A DNA stretch of 7,041 nt from an uncultured Clostridia bacterium (lineage in GTDB: Bacteria > Bacillota > Clostridia > TANB77 > CAG-508), in assembly GCA_934183305.1 (NCBI GenBank), contig CAKPSF010000013.1:1-7041 (forward strand), read 5' to 3'. Position 1 is the first letter of the stretch, and every line of letters begins with the position of its first letter. The notes under the pieces are model-generated. The model was not told where the DNA came from. It made no database searches and worked only from the letters and a program-made list of their open reading frames with translations. Below, one piece after another: positions 1 to 6,744 of the stretch. A program made the position numbers and the translations under genes.

Positions 1-7
1 AATAAAA

Positions 8-26
8 AAAGCATGAAATATGCTTT
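8..26 (+). other. Small hairpin in leader copy 1
   Basis: AAAGCAT (8-14) pairs with ATGCTTT (20-26) across a five-base GAAAT loop. It has only two G-C pairs, so it is weak alone, but it is preserved exactly in the second copy at 6820-6838. It may be the first of two alternating elements in an attenuator-like leader. Confidence 0.5.
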
Positions 27-40
27 ATTAAAGATATATG

Positions 41-71
41 CGAGAGATGGGTGATACTATCTCTCGTTTTT
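41..71 (+). terminator. Terminator-like hairpin in leader copy 1
   Basis: CGAGAGAT (41-48) pairs perfectly with ATCTCTCG (59-66) around a ten-base loop, followed directly by five T residues (67-71). This is the shape of a rho-independent terminator. It lies 42 bases before the prepilin-like start codon and no promoter is evident between the two, so transcripts must pass it to reach the gene. That makes it either a regulated attenuator or the terminator of the gene to the left, which is outside the window. The stem is identical in the second copy; one loop base differs. Confidence 0.6.
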
Positions 72-113
72 GTGTTTAAATTTATAAAAAAGAATTTAAT
101 GGAGGAAAAAATA

Positions 114-1313
114 ATGAAAGAAAAAAAGAATAGAGGTATTACATTAGTTGCATTAATAATAACAATTGTTGTGCTATTAATATTGGCAGTAGTAGCAATA
201 AGCGCAGTAAGTGGAAATGGAATACTTAACCATGCACAAAATGCAAAGACAAAATATTCAGAAGCACAAACAAATGAATCAGCTACTATAAGTGGATATG
301 AAGATTATATAGAAGATAATCTACCAGGAGCAGTAAAAAAACTAAAAAATAATTTAAATAAAGTATTAAGTACAACAGATAATATACCATTATTAGATGA
401 ATATGGAAATAAAATAATGTTACCAGCAGGATTTAAAATACTAGTAGATGATACAACAGGATATACAGCAGATGATATAGATGTAACAAAAGGAATAGTA
501 GTAGAAGATACACAAGCAGAAACAGCAGGAAATCAATTTGTATGGATACCAGTAGGAAAAATATATACAGATGCAGAAAAAACAGAAGCAAATGCAAAAA
601 CAATAACATTAGGAAGATATAAAAATTTTACTAAAAATGCAGATGGAACATATACAGTAGCACAAAATGCGAGTGATTATGAAACTCAAGTAAAAATCAG
701 TATTAATTATACAGAAGATACAGAAACGAACCATAGCCCTAATTATAAAAACTCAATAGCCAAAAATATAGGAGACTTTTGTACAAAAGCAAATCTTAAT
801 GGAGGATATTATATAGGAAGATATGAAGCAAGAACTACAAAAGTAAGAAATTCCAAAACAAATGCTTTAACCTCTGTAACCTTAAAGGCAAATGATTATG
901 TATATAATTATGTAACTCAACCACAAGCATCAGAGAGATGCCAAAATATGTATACAAATAAACCATATGAAAGTGATTTAGTAAATAGTTATGCATGGGA
1001 TACAGCAATAATCTTTTTTCAGGAATTTGGAGACAACTCAACATATGCAAGTAAAAAAAGTGTAAATAGTAGTTTAGCAAATAAAGGAACATCAGGAATG
1101 AGTACAAAAGATGTAATATGTAATGTATATGATATGGCAAGTAATTACCAGGAATGGTCAACAGAGACCTATAGCAATTACAACACACCTTGCACTGTAC
1201 GTGGTGGTTTTTCCAGAAGCGACGGCTACACGAGCTTGCGTGGCAGCTTCAACGCGACCAGTGTCGACGATAACTATTCTTTCCGTTCCTTCCGCCTACT
1301 TTTATATATGTAG
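114..1313 (+). CDS. Prepilin-like surface protein with FGE-sulfatase/C-type-lectin-fold domain, probable DGR target
   Basis: The 399-residue product is probably a surface-anchored or pilus-associated binding protein. The N terminus is a class III-type prepilin signal: a short basic leader ending in Gly8, then a hydrophobic helix (about residues 9-35, beginning ITLVAL). The usual Glu at +5 is Ala, as often seen in clostridial relatives. The rest resembles the formylglycine-generating-enzyme/sulfatase-modifying fold (PF03781-like, a C-type-lectin variant): FVWIPVG (142-148), GGYYIGRYEAR (230-240), YDMASNYQEW (339-348), RGG (363-365) and a terminal FRSFRLLLYM (390-399). I see no pair of catalytic cysteines, so ligand binding is likelier than enzymatic activity. 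The ATG at 114 is chosen because GGAGG at 101-105 is correctly spaced; in-frame upstream starts at 51 and 99 lack a site, and the one at 99 overlaps it. From about codon 360 the composition switches to GC-rich, A-poor DNA with NNC codons, suggesting a DGR variable region. Confidence 0.85.
   Translation: MKEKKNRGITLVALIITIVVLLILAVVAISAVSGNGILNHAQNAKTKYSEAQTNESATISGYEDYIEDNLPGAVKKLKNNLNKVLSTTDNIPLLDEYGNKIMLPAGFKILVDDTTGYTADDIDVTKGIVVEDTQAETAGNQFVWIPVGKIYTDAEKTEANAKTITLGRYKNFTKNADGTYTVAQNASDYETQVKISINYTEDTETNHSPNYKNSIAKNIGDFCTKANLNGGYYIGRYEARTTKVRNSKTNALTSVTLKANDYVYNYVTQPQASERCQNMYTNKPYESDLVNSYAWDTAIIFFQEFGDNSTYASKKSVNSSLANKGTSGMSTKDVICNVYDMASNYQEWSTETYSNYNTPCTVRGGFSRSDGYTSLRGSFNATSVDDNYSFRSFRLLLYM
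1200..1310 (+). other. Putative DGR variable region (VR) at the 3' end of the target gene
   Basis: Codons 363-399 differ from the rest of the gene. Positions 1201-1300 contain 54 G+C and only 18 A, in a gene otherwise dominated by A. From codon 360 to 399, 19 of 40 codons end in C and only 4 in A; upstream, A/T endings are the norm. The likely variable residues (about 367-388: Ser, Asp, Gly, Tyr, Phe, Asn and Val encoded by AGC, GAC, GGC, TAC, TTC, AAC, GTC) are what mutagenesis of adenines in AAC template codons produces. Invariant-looking codons follow (TTC CGT TCC TTC CGC), like the GC-rich initiation-of-mutagenic-homology segment at the 3' end of VRs. The region sits where DGRs diversify C-type-lectin folds, just before the terminal FR-LLLY motif. 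The template repeat is not in the window and the 5' boundary is uncertain. Confidence 0.7.
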
Positions 1314-1320
1314 GACTGAA

Positions 1321-1350
1321 CGCTGGCGAAATACTATAATTTTGCGAGTG
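1321..1350 (+). other. Imperfect hairpin/cruciform just downstream of the VR
   Basis: Bases 1321-1332 (CGCTGGCGAAAT) can pair with 1339-1350 (ATTTTGCGAGTG) around a six-base loop. This gives nine Watson-Crick pairs, two G-T pairs and one G-G mismatch. It begins seven bases after the stop codon. In characterised DGRs a hairpin or cruciform just past the VR promotes retrohoming, and the position here fits. There is no T-tract after it, so it is a poor terminator. The role is inferred. Confidence 0.5.
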
Positions 1351-1410
1351 TTAAAATCTACTGTAAGAGCTTGTCAAGTTAACTGTGTAAATTTATTTTA
1401 ATATATATTG

Positions 1411-1445
1411 TAATGGTAATATGTGGTGATCATGTATTACCATTA
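1411..1445. repeat. Perfect 11-base inverted repeat with 13-base spacer
   Basis: TAATGGTAATA (1411-1421) is the exact reverse complement of TATTACCATTA (1435-1445). The spacer can add two G-T and two Watson-Crick pairs, leaving a five-base loop. It lies in the 3' untranslated stretch of the prepilin-like gene and has no good T-tract on either strand. It could be an RNA-stabilising 3' hairpin, a binding site for a dimeric protein, or part of the presumed retrohoming site. Nothing decides between these. Confidence 0.5.
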
Positions 1446-1495
1446 TATATTTCGAGAGTGTAAGAAATTTTGTGTAAAAAATAAATATTCAAATG

Positions 1496-1544
1496 AATAC
1501 TTCCTTATGGTAAAATAAATTTTTCATAGAGGAAGTATTTTTTT
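1496..1544 (+). terminator. Strong rho-independent terminator of the prepilin-like gene
   Basis: AATACTTCCT (1496-1505) pairs perfectly with AGGAAGTATT (1530-1539). The stem can extend inward by TATG (1506-1509) with CATA (1525-1528) past a single bulged G, leaving a 15-base loop. The 3' arm runs into seven T residues (1538-1544). It ends the transcript of the gene stopping at 1313, leaving a 3' untranslated region of about 230 bases, and insulates it from the operon promoter that follows. Confidence 0.85.
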
Positions 1545-1559
1545 ATAAAAGATCAAATA

Positions 1560-1588
1560 TTGATAAAATATGATTTAAATGATATAAT
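1560..1588 (+). promoter_or_regulatory. Sigma-A-type promoter of the dehydrogenase-addA operon
   Basis: A -35 box TTGATA (1560-1565) lies 17 bases before a perfect -10 box TATAAT (1583-1588). A start site near 1595 is predicted, giving a short leader before the ribosome-binding site (AAGGAAG, 1606-1612). It lies just after the upstream terminator. No operator is evident, so expression may be constitutive. Confidence 0.8.
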
Positions 1589-1621
1589 CGCAATATAATA
1601 AAACTTAAGGAAGTGATTTTT

Positions 1622-3058
1622 GTGAAGAAATATGACATTATAGTTGTAGGAGCTGGACCAAGTGCTGCTTTTTTAGCCTATGAGGCTATACAGTTAAACA
1701 AAAGTAAAAAAATATTATTAATTGAACAAGGAAAAAGAGTTGAAAATAGAAATTGCCCTATTGAAAAACTAGGAAAGTGTATTCATTGTAAACCAATGTG
1801 TAATATTACTTGTGGCTTTTCTGGCGCAGGAGCATTTTCAGATGGAAAGTTATCTTTATATAATAAAGAAGATGATGATATATACATAGGTGGAGTATTA
1901 CACGAATATGTTGGAGTAGAAGAAACTAAAGCTCTAATAGATTATACAGACAAAATCTACTTAAAATTTGGAGCAGATACTAAGTTGGAAGGTGTAGATT
2001 ACAAAGACGAAGTTAAAAAGATATATGATAAAGCTAAAAAAGAAGATATAAATTTAGTAAATATTCCAATAAGACATTTAGGAACAGAAAAAAGCCATGA
2101 ACTTTATGGAAGAATTGAAAAATATTTATTAGATAATGGAATAGACATATTATTTGAAACTACAGTAAGTGATTTAGTAGTGGAAAATGATAAAATAAAA
2201 GGTGTAAAAATTAGACCAGCAAAATATGCAGAAGTTGAAGAGTATGACAAAGATGAAGAAATAGATTCAGAAAATGTAGTTTTAGCAGTTGGAAGAAAAG
2301 GTGCAAACTGGCTTGTAAAAATGTGTGATGAGCATAATATAAAAACTACAGCAGGAACAGTTGATATAGGAATAAGATATGAATTACCAGACAAGGTAAT
2401 GAAAGATGTAAACAAATATATGTATGAAGGAAAGTTTATATCAAGACCATACCCATTTAGAGATAAGGTAAGAACATTCTGCCAAAACCCTAGTGGATTT
2501 GTTTCAACAGAAGTATATGATAATAATATAACATTAGTAAATGGACATTCATATAAAGAAAGAAAAAGCACAAATACAAATTTAGCAATACTTGTATCTC
2601 ATAATTTCAACTATCCATTTAATAGACCAATTGAATACGGAAGAAATGTAGCTAAAAATTTGAATGCACTAGGAAATGGAAATATAGTTGTACAAAGATT
2701 GGGTGATATTTATAGAGGAAAAAGAACATGGGAAAAAGAATTAGAAAATAATTCTGTTGTACCAACATTAAAATCTGCAGTAGCAGGAGATATAACATTT
2801 GCCTTAGGATATAGAACAATGACAGATATACTTAAATTTATAGCTTCACTAGATAAAGTTATAGAAGGATTTGCAAATCCAGACAACTTATTATATGGAC
2901 CGGAAATTAAGTTTTATAGTAATAAAATAGCAATAAATAATAAATTTGAAACAAGTATAAAAGGTCTATATTCAATAGGCGATGGTGGAGGATTAACAAG
3001 AGGATTAATGATGGCTTCAGCATCAGGAGTACAAACAGCAAGAAATATATTAAAATAA
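1622..3058 (+). CDS. FAD-dependent dehydrogenase, COG2509-like
   Basis: The 478-residue product is probably a cytosolic flavoprotein of the uncharacterised FAD-dependent dehydrogenase family (COG2509-like); the substrate is unknown. The N-terminal dinucleotide-binding fold is clear: DIIVVGAGPSA (5-15) with the acidic residue closing the second strand at Glu35. A cysteine-rich stretch follows (Cys45, 53, 56, 60, 64) and leads into GFSGAGAFSDGKL (65-77), a family hallmark. The C terminus holds the second FAD-binding motif, SIGDGGGLTRGLMMASASG (451-469). The protein begins directly at the Rossmann fold, without the extra N-terminal domain some relatives have. GTG at 1622 is preferred because AAGGAAG at 1606-1612 is nine bases upstream; the in-frame GTG at 1613 abuts that site. 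It is first in an operon with addA (14-base gap). A functional link to DNA repair is not implied; such pairing may be incidental. Confidence 0.85.
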   Translation: MKKYDIIVVGAGPSAAFLAYEAIQLNKSKKILLIEQGKRVENRNCPIEKLGKCIHCKPMCNITCGFSGAGAFSDGKLSLYNKEDDDIYIGGVLHEYVGVEETKALIDYTDKIYLKFGADTKLEGVDYKDEVKKIYDKAKKEDINLVNIPIRHLGTEKSHELYGRIEKYLLDNGIDILFETTVSDLVVENDKIKGVKIRPAKYAEVEEYDKDEEIDSENVVLAVGRKGANWLVKMCDEHNIKTTAGTVDIGIRYELPDKVMKDVNKYMYEGKFISRPYPFRDKVRTFCQNPSGFVSTEVYDNNITLVNGHSYKERKSTNTNLAILVSHNFNYPFNRPIEYGRNVAKNLNALGNGNIVVQRLGDIYRGKRTWEKELENNSVVPTLKSAVAGDITFALGYRTMTDILKFIASLDKVIEGFANPDNLLYGPEIKFYSNKIAINNKFETSIKGLYSIGDGGGLTRGLMMASASGVQTARNILK

Positions 3059-3072
3059 TATGAGGAACAGAA

Positions 3073-6000
3073 ATGAGTAATGTTAAATGGACTAAAGAAC
3101 AACTACAAGCAATAGAAAAGAATGGGAATAACATATTAGTTGCGGCTGCTGCCGGAAGCGGTAAGACAGCTGTTTTAGTTGAGCGTATTATTAATAAAAT
3201 TATAAACGAAAAAATTGACATAGATAAATTATTAATAGTAACATTTACAAATGCAGCAGCTTCTGAAATGAGAGAAAAAATATTAGAGGCATTATATAAA
3301 AAAATTGAAGAAGAACCAAAAAATGTTCATTTGCAGAAACAAATAAATTTAATTGGTAGAGCAAGTATTTGTACAATAGACTCATTTTGTCTAGACGTTG
3401 TAAAAAATAATTTTTATGAAATAGATATTTCACCTAATTTTAGAATCGCAGATACAGCAGAACTAGAACTTATAAAACAAGAAACTATTGAAGATCTATT
3501 TGAAGAAAAATACGAAACAGAAGATAAAGATTTCTTAAATTTGCTTGAAACATATACTACATATATTGGAGATGAACCATTAAAAGAATTAATCTTAAAC
3601 ATATACAATTTTATTCAAAGCACACCATTTCCAATAGAATGGTTGGAAAAACAAACTTTAAAATATAATCTAAATGATGAAGTTAACAATGATTTTGCAC
3701 AAACTATATGGGGTAAAATTATTATTAATAGTGTAAAAGAAGAAATATTAGATGCTAAAATAAAAACACAAAAAGTAAGAGATAATATAATAAAATTTGA
3801 TGAACTTAAAAAATATGTAGCTGTTTTAAATCAAGATATAGATGTTTTAGATAACATTTTGAAATTAGAAAAATGGGACGATATATACAATTACTCACTT
3901 AGTATGACATTTGATAAATGGCCAGTTGATAGAAAAATAGAACTAGAAGAAAAAGAAATCAGCAAAGAAAAAAGAAATGAAATAAAAAAACAAATAAAAA
4001 AGATTTTAGAAATAATAGACAGTAATTCTAAACAAGCCAATGAAGATATCTGCTATATGTACAATACGTTAGATGCGTTAAAAAATATAGTTACCCAATA
4101 CGATAAATTACTAAAACAAAATAAAAAAGAAAAAAATGTAGTTGATTTTAGTGATATAGAGCATATGGCATTAAATATCTTATTAAAAAAAGATGAAGAT
4201 GGAAACCATGTACCAACACAAACTGCACTAAAATATAGTAATAAGTTTGTAGAAATTGCAATAGATGAATATCAAGATTCGAACTTGGTTCAAGAAAGTA
4301 TATTAACTGCAATTTCTAATAAAAGAAATATTTTTATGGTTGGAGATGTTAAGCAAAGTATATATAAATTTAGACAAGCAAGGCCAGAATTATTTATAGA
4401 AAAATATGAAAAATATGACAATGTAAATGAAGATACATCTAATTGTTTGGATAATGAAACAAAAATACAATTATTTAGAAATTTTAGAAGCAGAAAAAAT
4501 ATATTAGATACTACAAATGTTATTTTTAAAGATATAATGTCTAAAGAATTAGGCGATATAAACTATAATGAAAAAGAATATTTAAATTTAGGTGCTTCAT
4601 ATGAAGAGGTGGAAAACGGAATTGCAACAAATACAGAGATTTGCGTAATAGATAATAAAGAAAACGATAAAGAAGATGAGGAAGAAGAAAGTGACGCAAC
4701 TATTGAAGAACCAATTGAAAATATTGAATTAGAAGCAAAGTTTGTTGCAAAAAAAGTTAAACAGATACTTGACTCAAAGAGGATTGTATTTGATAAGAAA
4801 TATGGTAATAGAGAAATTACATATAAAGACATAGTAATTCTTTTAAGGTCAACAAAAGATAAAGCAAACATATTTGAAACAGAACTTTCAAATTTAAATA
4901 TTCCAGTATATAGTGATACTTCTTTAGAATATTTAAATTCTATTGAAATTCAAGTAATAATGAGCTTGTTAAAAATAATAGATAATCCAATGCAAGATAT
5001 ACCATTAGTATGTGTGTTAAGAAGTATAATAGGTGGCTTCACAGATAACGAACTTATTAGTATTAGGCTAGAAACTAAAGAGAAAAAGAGCTTCTATGAA
5101 ATAATGAAAAAATATGCAGAAACTAAGAAACAAGAAAAATTATCAGAGAAAATCCTGGATTTCTTTAATAAGATTAATTCATGGAAGCAAGAAGCTCAAT
5201 ATTTAGAACTAGATGAGTTTATTTGGAAGCTGTATAATGATACTGGATATTATAATTATGTTAGTGCAATGCCAGATGGCATACTAAGACAGGCAAATTT
5301 AAAATTGCTGTTCGAAAAAGCTAAACAATATGAAAATGCTAGTTTTAAAGGATTATATAATTTTATAAATTTTATAGATAAAGTTAGAACAAGTAGCGGA
5401 GATTTATCATCTGCAAAATTAATAGGTGAGAATGAAAATGTAGTAAGAATAATGAGTATTCATAAAAGTAAAGGACTTGAATTTCCAGTTGTATTTCTAT
5501 GCAATAGCAATAAAAAATTCAATGTGCAAGATTTGAATAATCAAGTATTATTACATCAGGATTTGGGATTTGGACTTACACATATAGAAACAGATAAAAA
5601 ATTACAATATTCTACTTTAGCAAAAGAAGCTATAAAATTGAAATCAAAAGAAGAAATAATATCAGAAGAAATGAGAATACTATATGTTGCATTAACAAGA
5701 GCAAAGGAAAAGCTAATAATAACAGGAGTACAAAACGATATAGAAAAACAATTAAAAGAAAAACAAGAACTGTTAAATATTTATTCAGGTGAAGAAAAAA
5801 TAAATAAGAATATATTAAAAAAATATAAATCGTATTTAGATTGGATAGAGCTAGTATATTTAAAAAATAAAGATTTAAATATAATGGATTTCAAAAACAT
5901 TACTAAAGACGAAATAATAGAAAAAGAAGAAAATAATCAAACTACAAATAAGATCAGTTTAGAAAATGTTAAATTAGAACCAGATGAACTTCAAACCAAT

Positions 6001-6669
6001 GAGATAAAAAATAAGTTAGAATGGAAATATGAATATTTAGAACTTAGCAAAATAGAAAGTAAATCTTCTGTAAGTAAAATTAAGCAACTAGCAAATGAAG
6101 AGGAATTATCAAAACAAATTACTAAAACTCCTAAATTTTTAAATGAAAAGAATAATATATTATCAGGTGCACTAAAAGGAACATTAATTCACTTATGTAT
6201 GCAGAGATTAAATGAAAAAGAAGATTATACTTATGAAAAAATACAAAAATTAATAGAAGAATTGTTATTTAAAAATATAATAACTAAAATAGAAGCGGAT
6301 AATATTGACATTAATAAAATACTACACTTTACTAATTCAAGTATATGGCAAGAACTAAAAAAAGCAAAAATAGTAGAGAAAGAAAAACCTTTTTATATAA
6401 GTTTATCAGCAGACTATATATATAATAATGGTTTACAAGAAGAAATACTAGTGCAAGGTATAATAGATTTGTTCTATATAAATGAACAAGATGAATTGAT
6501 TTTAGTGGATTATAAAACAGACTATGTAAAAGAAGAAAAAGAACTTTTAGAAAAATATAATAAACAACTAGAATTATATGATATGGCATTAGAACAATCA
6601 TTAAATAGAAAAGTTGTAAAAACATATATATATTCTACTTGTTTAGATAAACAAATTTTAATAAAATAA
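3073..6669 (+). CDS. addA: ATP-dependent helicase/nuclease subunit A (AddA)
   Basis: This is the 1198-residue helicase-nuclease subunit of AddAB, the low-GC Gram-positive counterpart of RecBCD. With AddB it resects double-strand breaks for RecA loading. All superfamily 1A helicase motifs are visible: Walker A AAAGSGKT (25-32), TFTNAAASEM (57-66), Walker B DEYQD (398-402), GDVKQSIYKFR (424-434), LFRNFRSR (467-474), SIHKSKGLEFPVVF (795-808) and YVALTRAKEK (871-880). The C-terminal RecB-family nuclease domain is intact: His1040, GIIDLF with Asp1132, VDYKTD with Asp1146 and Lys1148, and the Y-x-x-QL-x-x-Y element (1162-1169). Length is normal for AddA. An acidic stretch (about 527-541) is a linker of the sort this family tolerates. 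The ATG has a GAGGA site six bases upstream. Unlike the usual addB-addA order, a flavoprotein gene precedes it and addB is not in the window. No clear terminator follows. Confidence 0.95.
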   Translation: MSNVKWTKEQLQAIEKNGNNILVAAAAGSGKTAVLVERIINKIINEKIDIDKLLIVTFTNAAASEMREKILEALYKKIEEEPKNVHLQKQINLIGRASICTIDSFCLDVVKNNFYEIDISPNFRIADTAELELIKQETIEDLFEEKYETEDKDFLNLLETYTTYIGDEPLKELILNIYNFIQSTPFPIEWLEKQTLKYNLNDEVNNDFAQTIWGKIIINSVKEEILDAKIKTQKVRDNIIKFDELKKYVAVLNQDIDVLDNILKLEKWDDIYNYSLSMTFDKWPVDRKIELEEKEISKEKRNEIKKQIKKILEIIDSNSKQANEDICYMYNTLDALKNIVTQYDKLLKQNKKEKNVVDFSDIEHMALNILLKKDEDGNHVPTQTALKYSNKFVEIAIDEYQDSNLVQESILTAISNKRNIFMVGDVKQSIYKFRQARPELFIEKYEKYDNVNEDTSNCLDNETKIQLFRNFRSRKNILDTTNVIFKDIMSKELGDINYNEKEYLNLGASYEEVENGIATNTEICVIDNKENDKEDEEEESDATIEEPIENIELEAKFVAKKVKQILDSKRIVFDKKYGNREITYKDIVILLRSTKDKANIFETELSNLNIPVYSDTSLEYLNSIEIQVIMSLLKIIDNPMQDIPLVCVLRSIIGGFTDNELISIRLETKEKKSFYEIMKKYAETKKQEKLSEKILDFFNKINSWKQEAQYLELDEFIWKLYNDTGYYNYVSAMPDGILRQANLKLLFEKAKQYENASFKGLYNFINFIDKVRTSSGDLSSAKLIGENENVVRIMSIHKSKGLEFPVVFLCNSNKKFNVQDLNNQVLLHQDLGFGLTHIETDKKLQYSTLAKEAIKLKSKEEIISEEMRILYVALTRAKEKLIITGVQNDIEKQLKEKQELLNIYSGEEKINKNILKKYKSYLDWIELVYLKNKDLNIMDFKNITKDEIIEKEENNQTTNKISLENVKLEPDELQTNEIKNKLEWKYEYLELSKIESKSSVSKIKQLANEEELSKQITKTPKFLNEKNNILSGALKGTLIHLCMQRLNEKEDYTYEKIQKLIEELLFKNIITKIEADNIDINKILHFTNSSIWQELKKAKIVEKEKPFYISLSADYIYNNGLQEEILVQGIIDLFYINEQDELILVDYKTDYVKEEKELLEKYNKQLELYDMALEQSLNRKVVKTYIYSTCLDKQILIK

Positions 6670-6672
6670 TTC

Positions 6673-6701
6673 TTGACAATAAAATAAATTAAATATACAA
6701 T
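6673..6701 (+). promoter_or_regulatory. Consensus sigma-A promoter upstream of the second pilin leader
   Basis: A perfect -35 box TTGACA (6673-6678) and a TACAAT -10 box (6696-6701) are 17 bases apart, three bases after the addA stop codon. The predicted start near 6708 is about 215 bases before the prepilin-like ATG at 6925. The mRNA would therefore carry the short ORF at 6745, the CA repeat and both leader hairpins in its 5' region. Confidence 0.8.
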
Positions 6702-6744
6702 AAAAACATAAATGTAAAATAAAAACAAAAGAAGGAGAAAGTGA

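Larger units (their letters stand above)
1..88 (+). repeat. Structured leader, copy 1 (direct repeat of 6813-6900)
   Basis: Positions 1-88 match 6813-6900 at 86 of 88 bases; the differences are G53/A6865 and T73/C6885. The unit holds two hairpins and ends about 25 bases before the start codon of a prepilin-like gene in both copies. Similarity falls off after position 88 and returns at the Shine-Dalgarno site and coding region. The left edge is the window edge, so this copy may extend further, and its promoter is not visible. I do not recognise it as a known riboswitch class. It could be a cis-regulatory leader of this pilin family, or a terminator for the upstream gene that was duplicated together with the pilin gene. 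Confidence 0.85.

Noticed and set aside
51..113. In-frame N-terminal extension of the prepilin-like protein from ATG 51 or ATG 99
   Set aside because: It would be translated through the leader hairpin and would place residues before a compact prepilin signal. The GGAGG site at 101-105 points to ATG 114, and the paralogue at 6925 starts at the equivalent place.
1..113. Leader as a known c-di-GMP or other classic riboswitch
   Set aside because: None of the conserved cores I know for these classes is present; only two simple hairpins are visible.
1200..1310. GC-rich gene end as horizontally acquired DNA or an assembly chimera
   Set aside because: The frame and the FGE-family C-terminal motif (RGG ... 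FRSFRLLLYM) continue without a break, so the composition change is better explained by a template-derived VR. A chimera is not strictly excluded.
1349..1377. Minus-strand TTGACA (1372-1377) as a promoter for an antisense or template RNA
   Set aside because: The base stretch 17 positions on (TTAACA) is a poor -10 box and nothing recognisable lies downstream on that strand.
1123..1401. A 92-codon plus-strand frame overlapping the end of the prepilin-like gene in another frame
   Set aside because: It overlaps the clear FGE/C-type-lectin frame, has no ribosome-binding site, and its sequence (Cys- and Arg-rich in the GC-rich part) is what an alternative frame of the VR gives.
2104..2571. Minus-strand open frames within the dehydrogenase and addA genes
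   Set aside because: They lie entirely inside well-supported genes, have low-complexity Ser/Leu/Phe-rich translations typical of the reverse complement of AT-rich coding DNA, and have no ribosome-binding sites.
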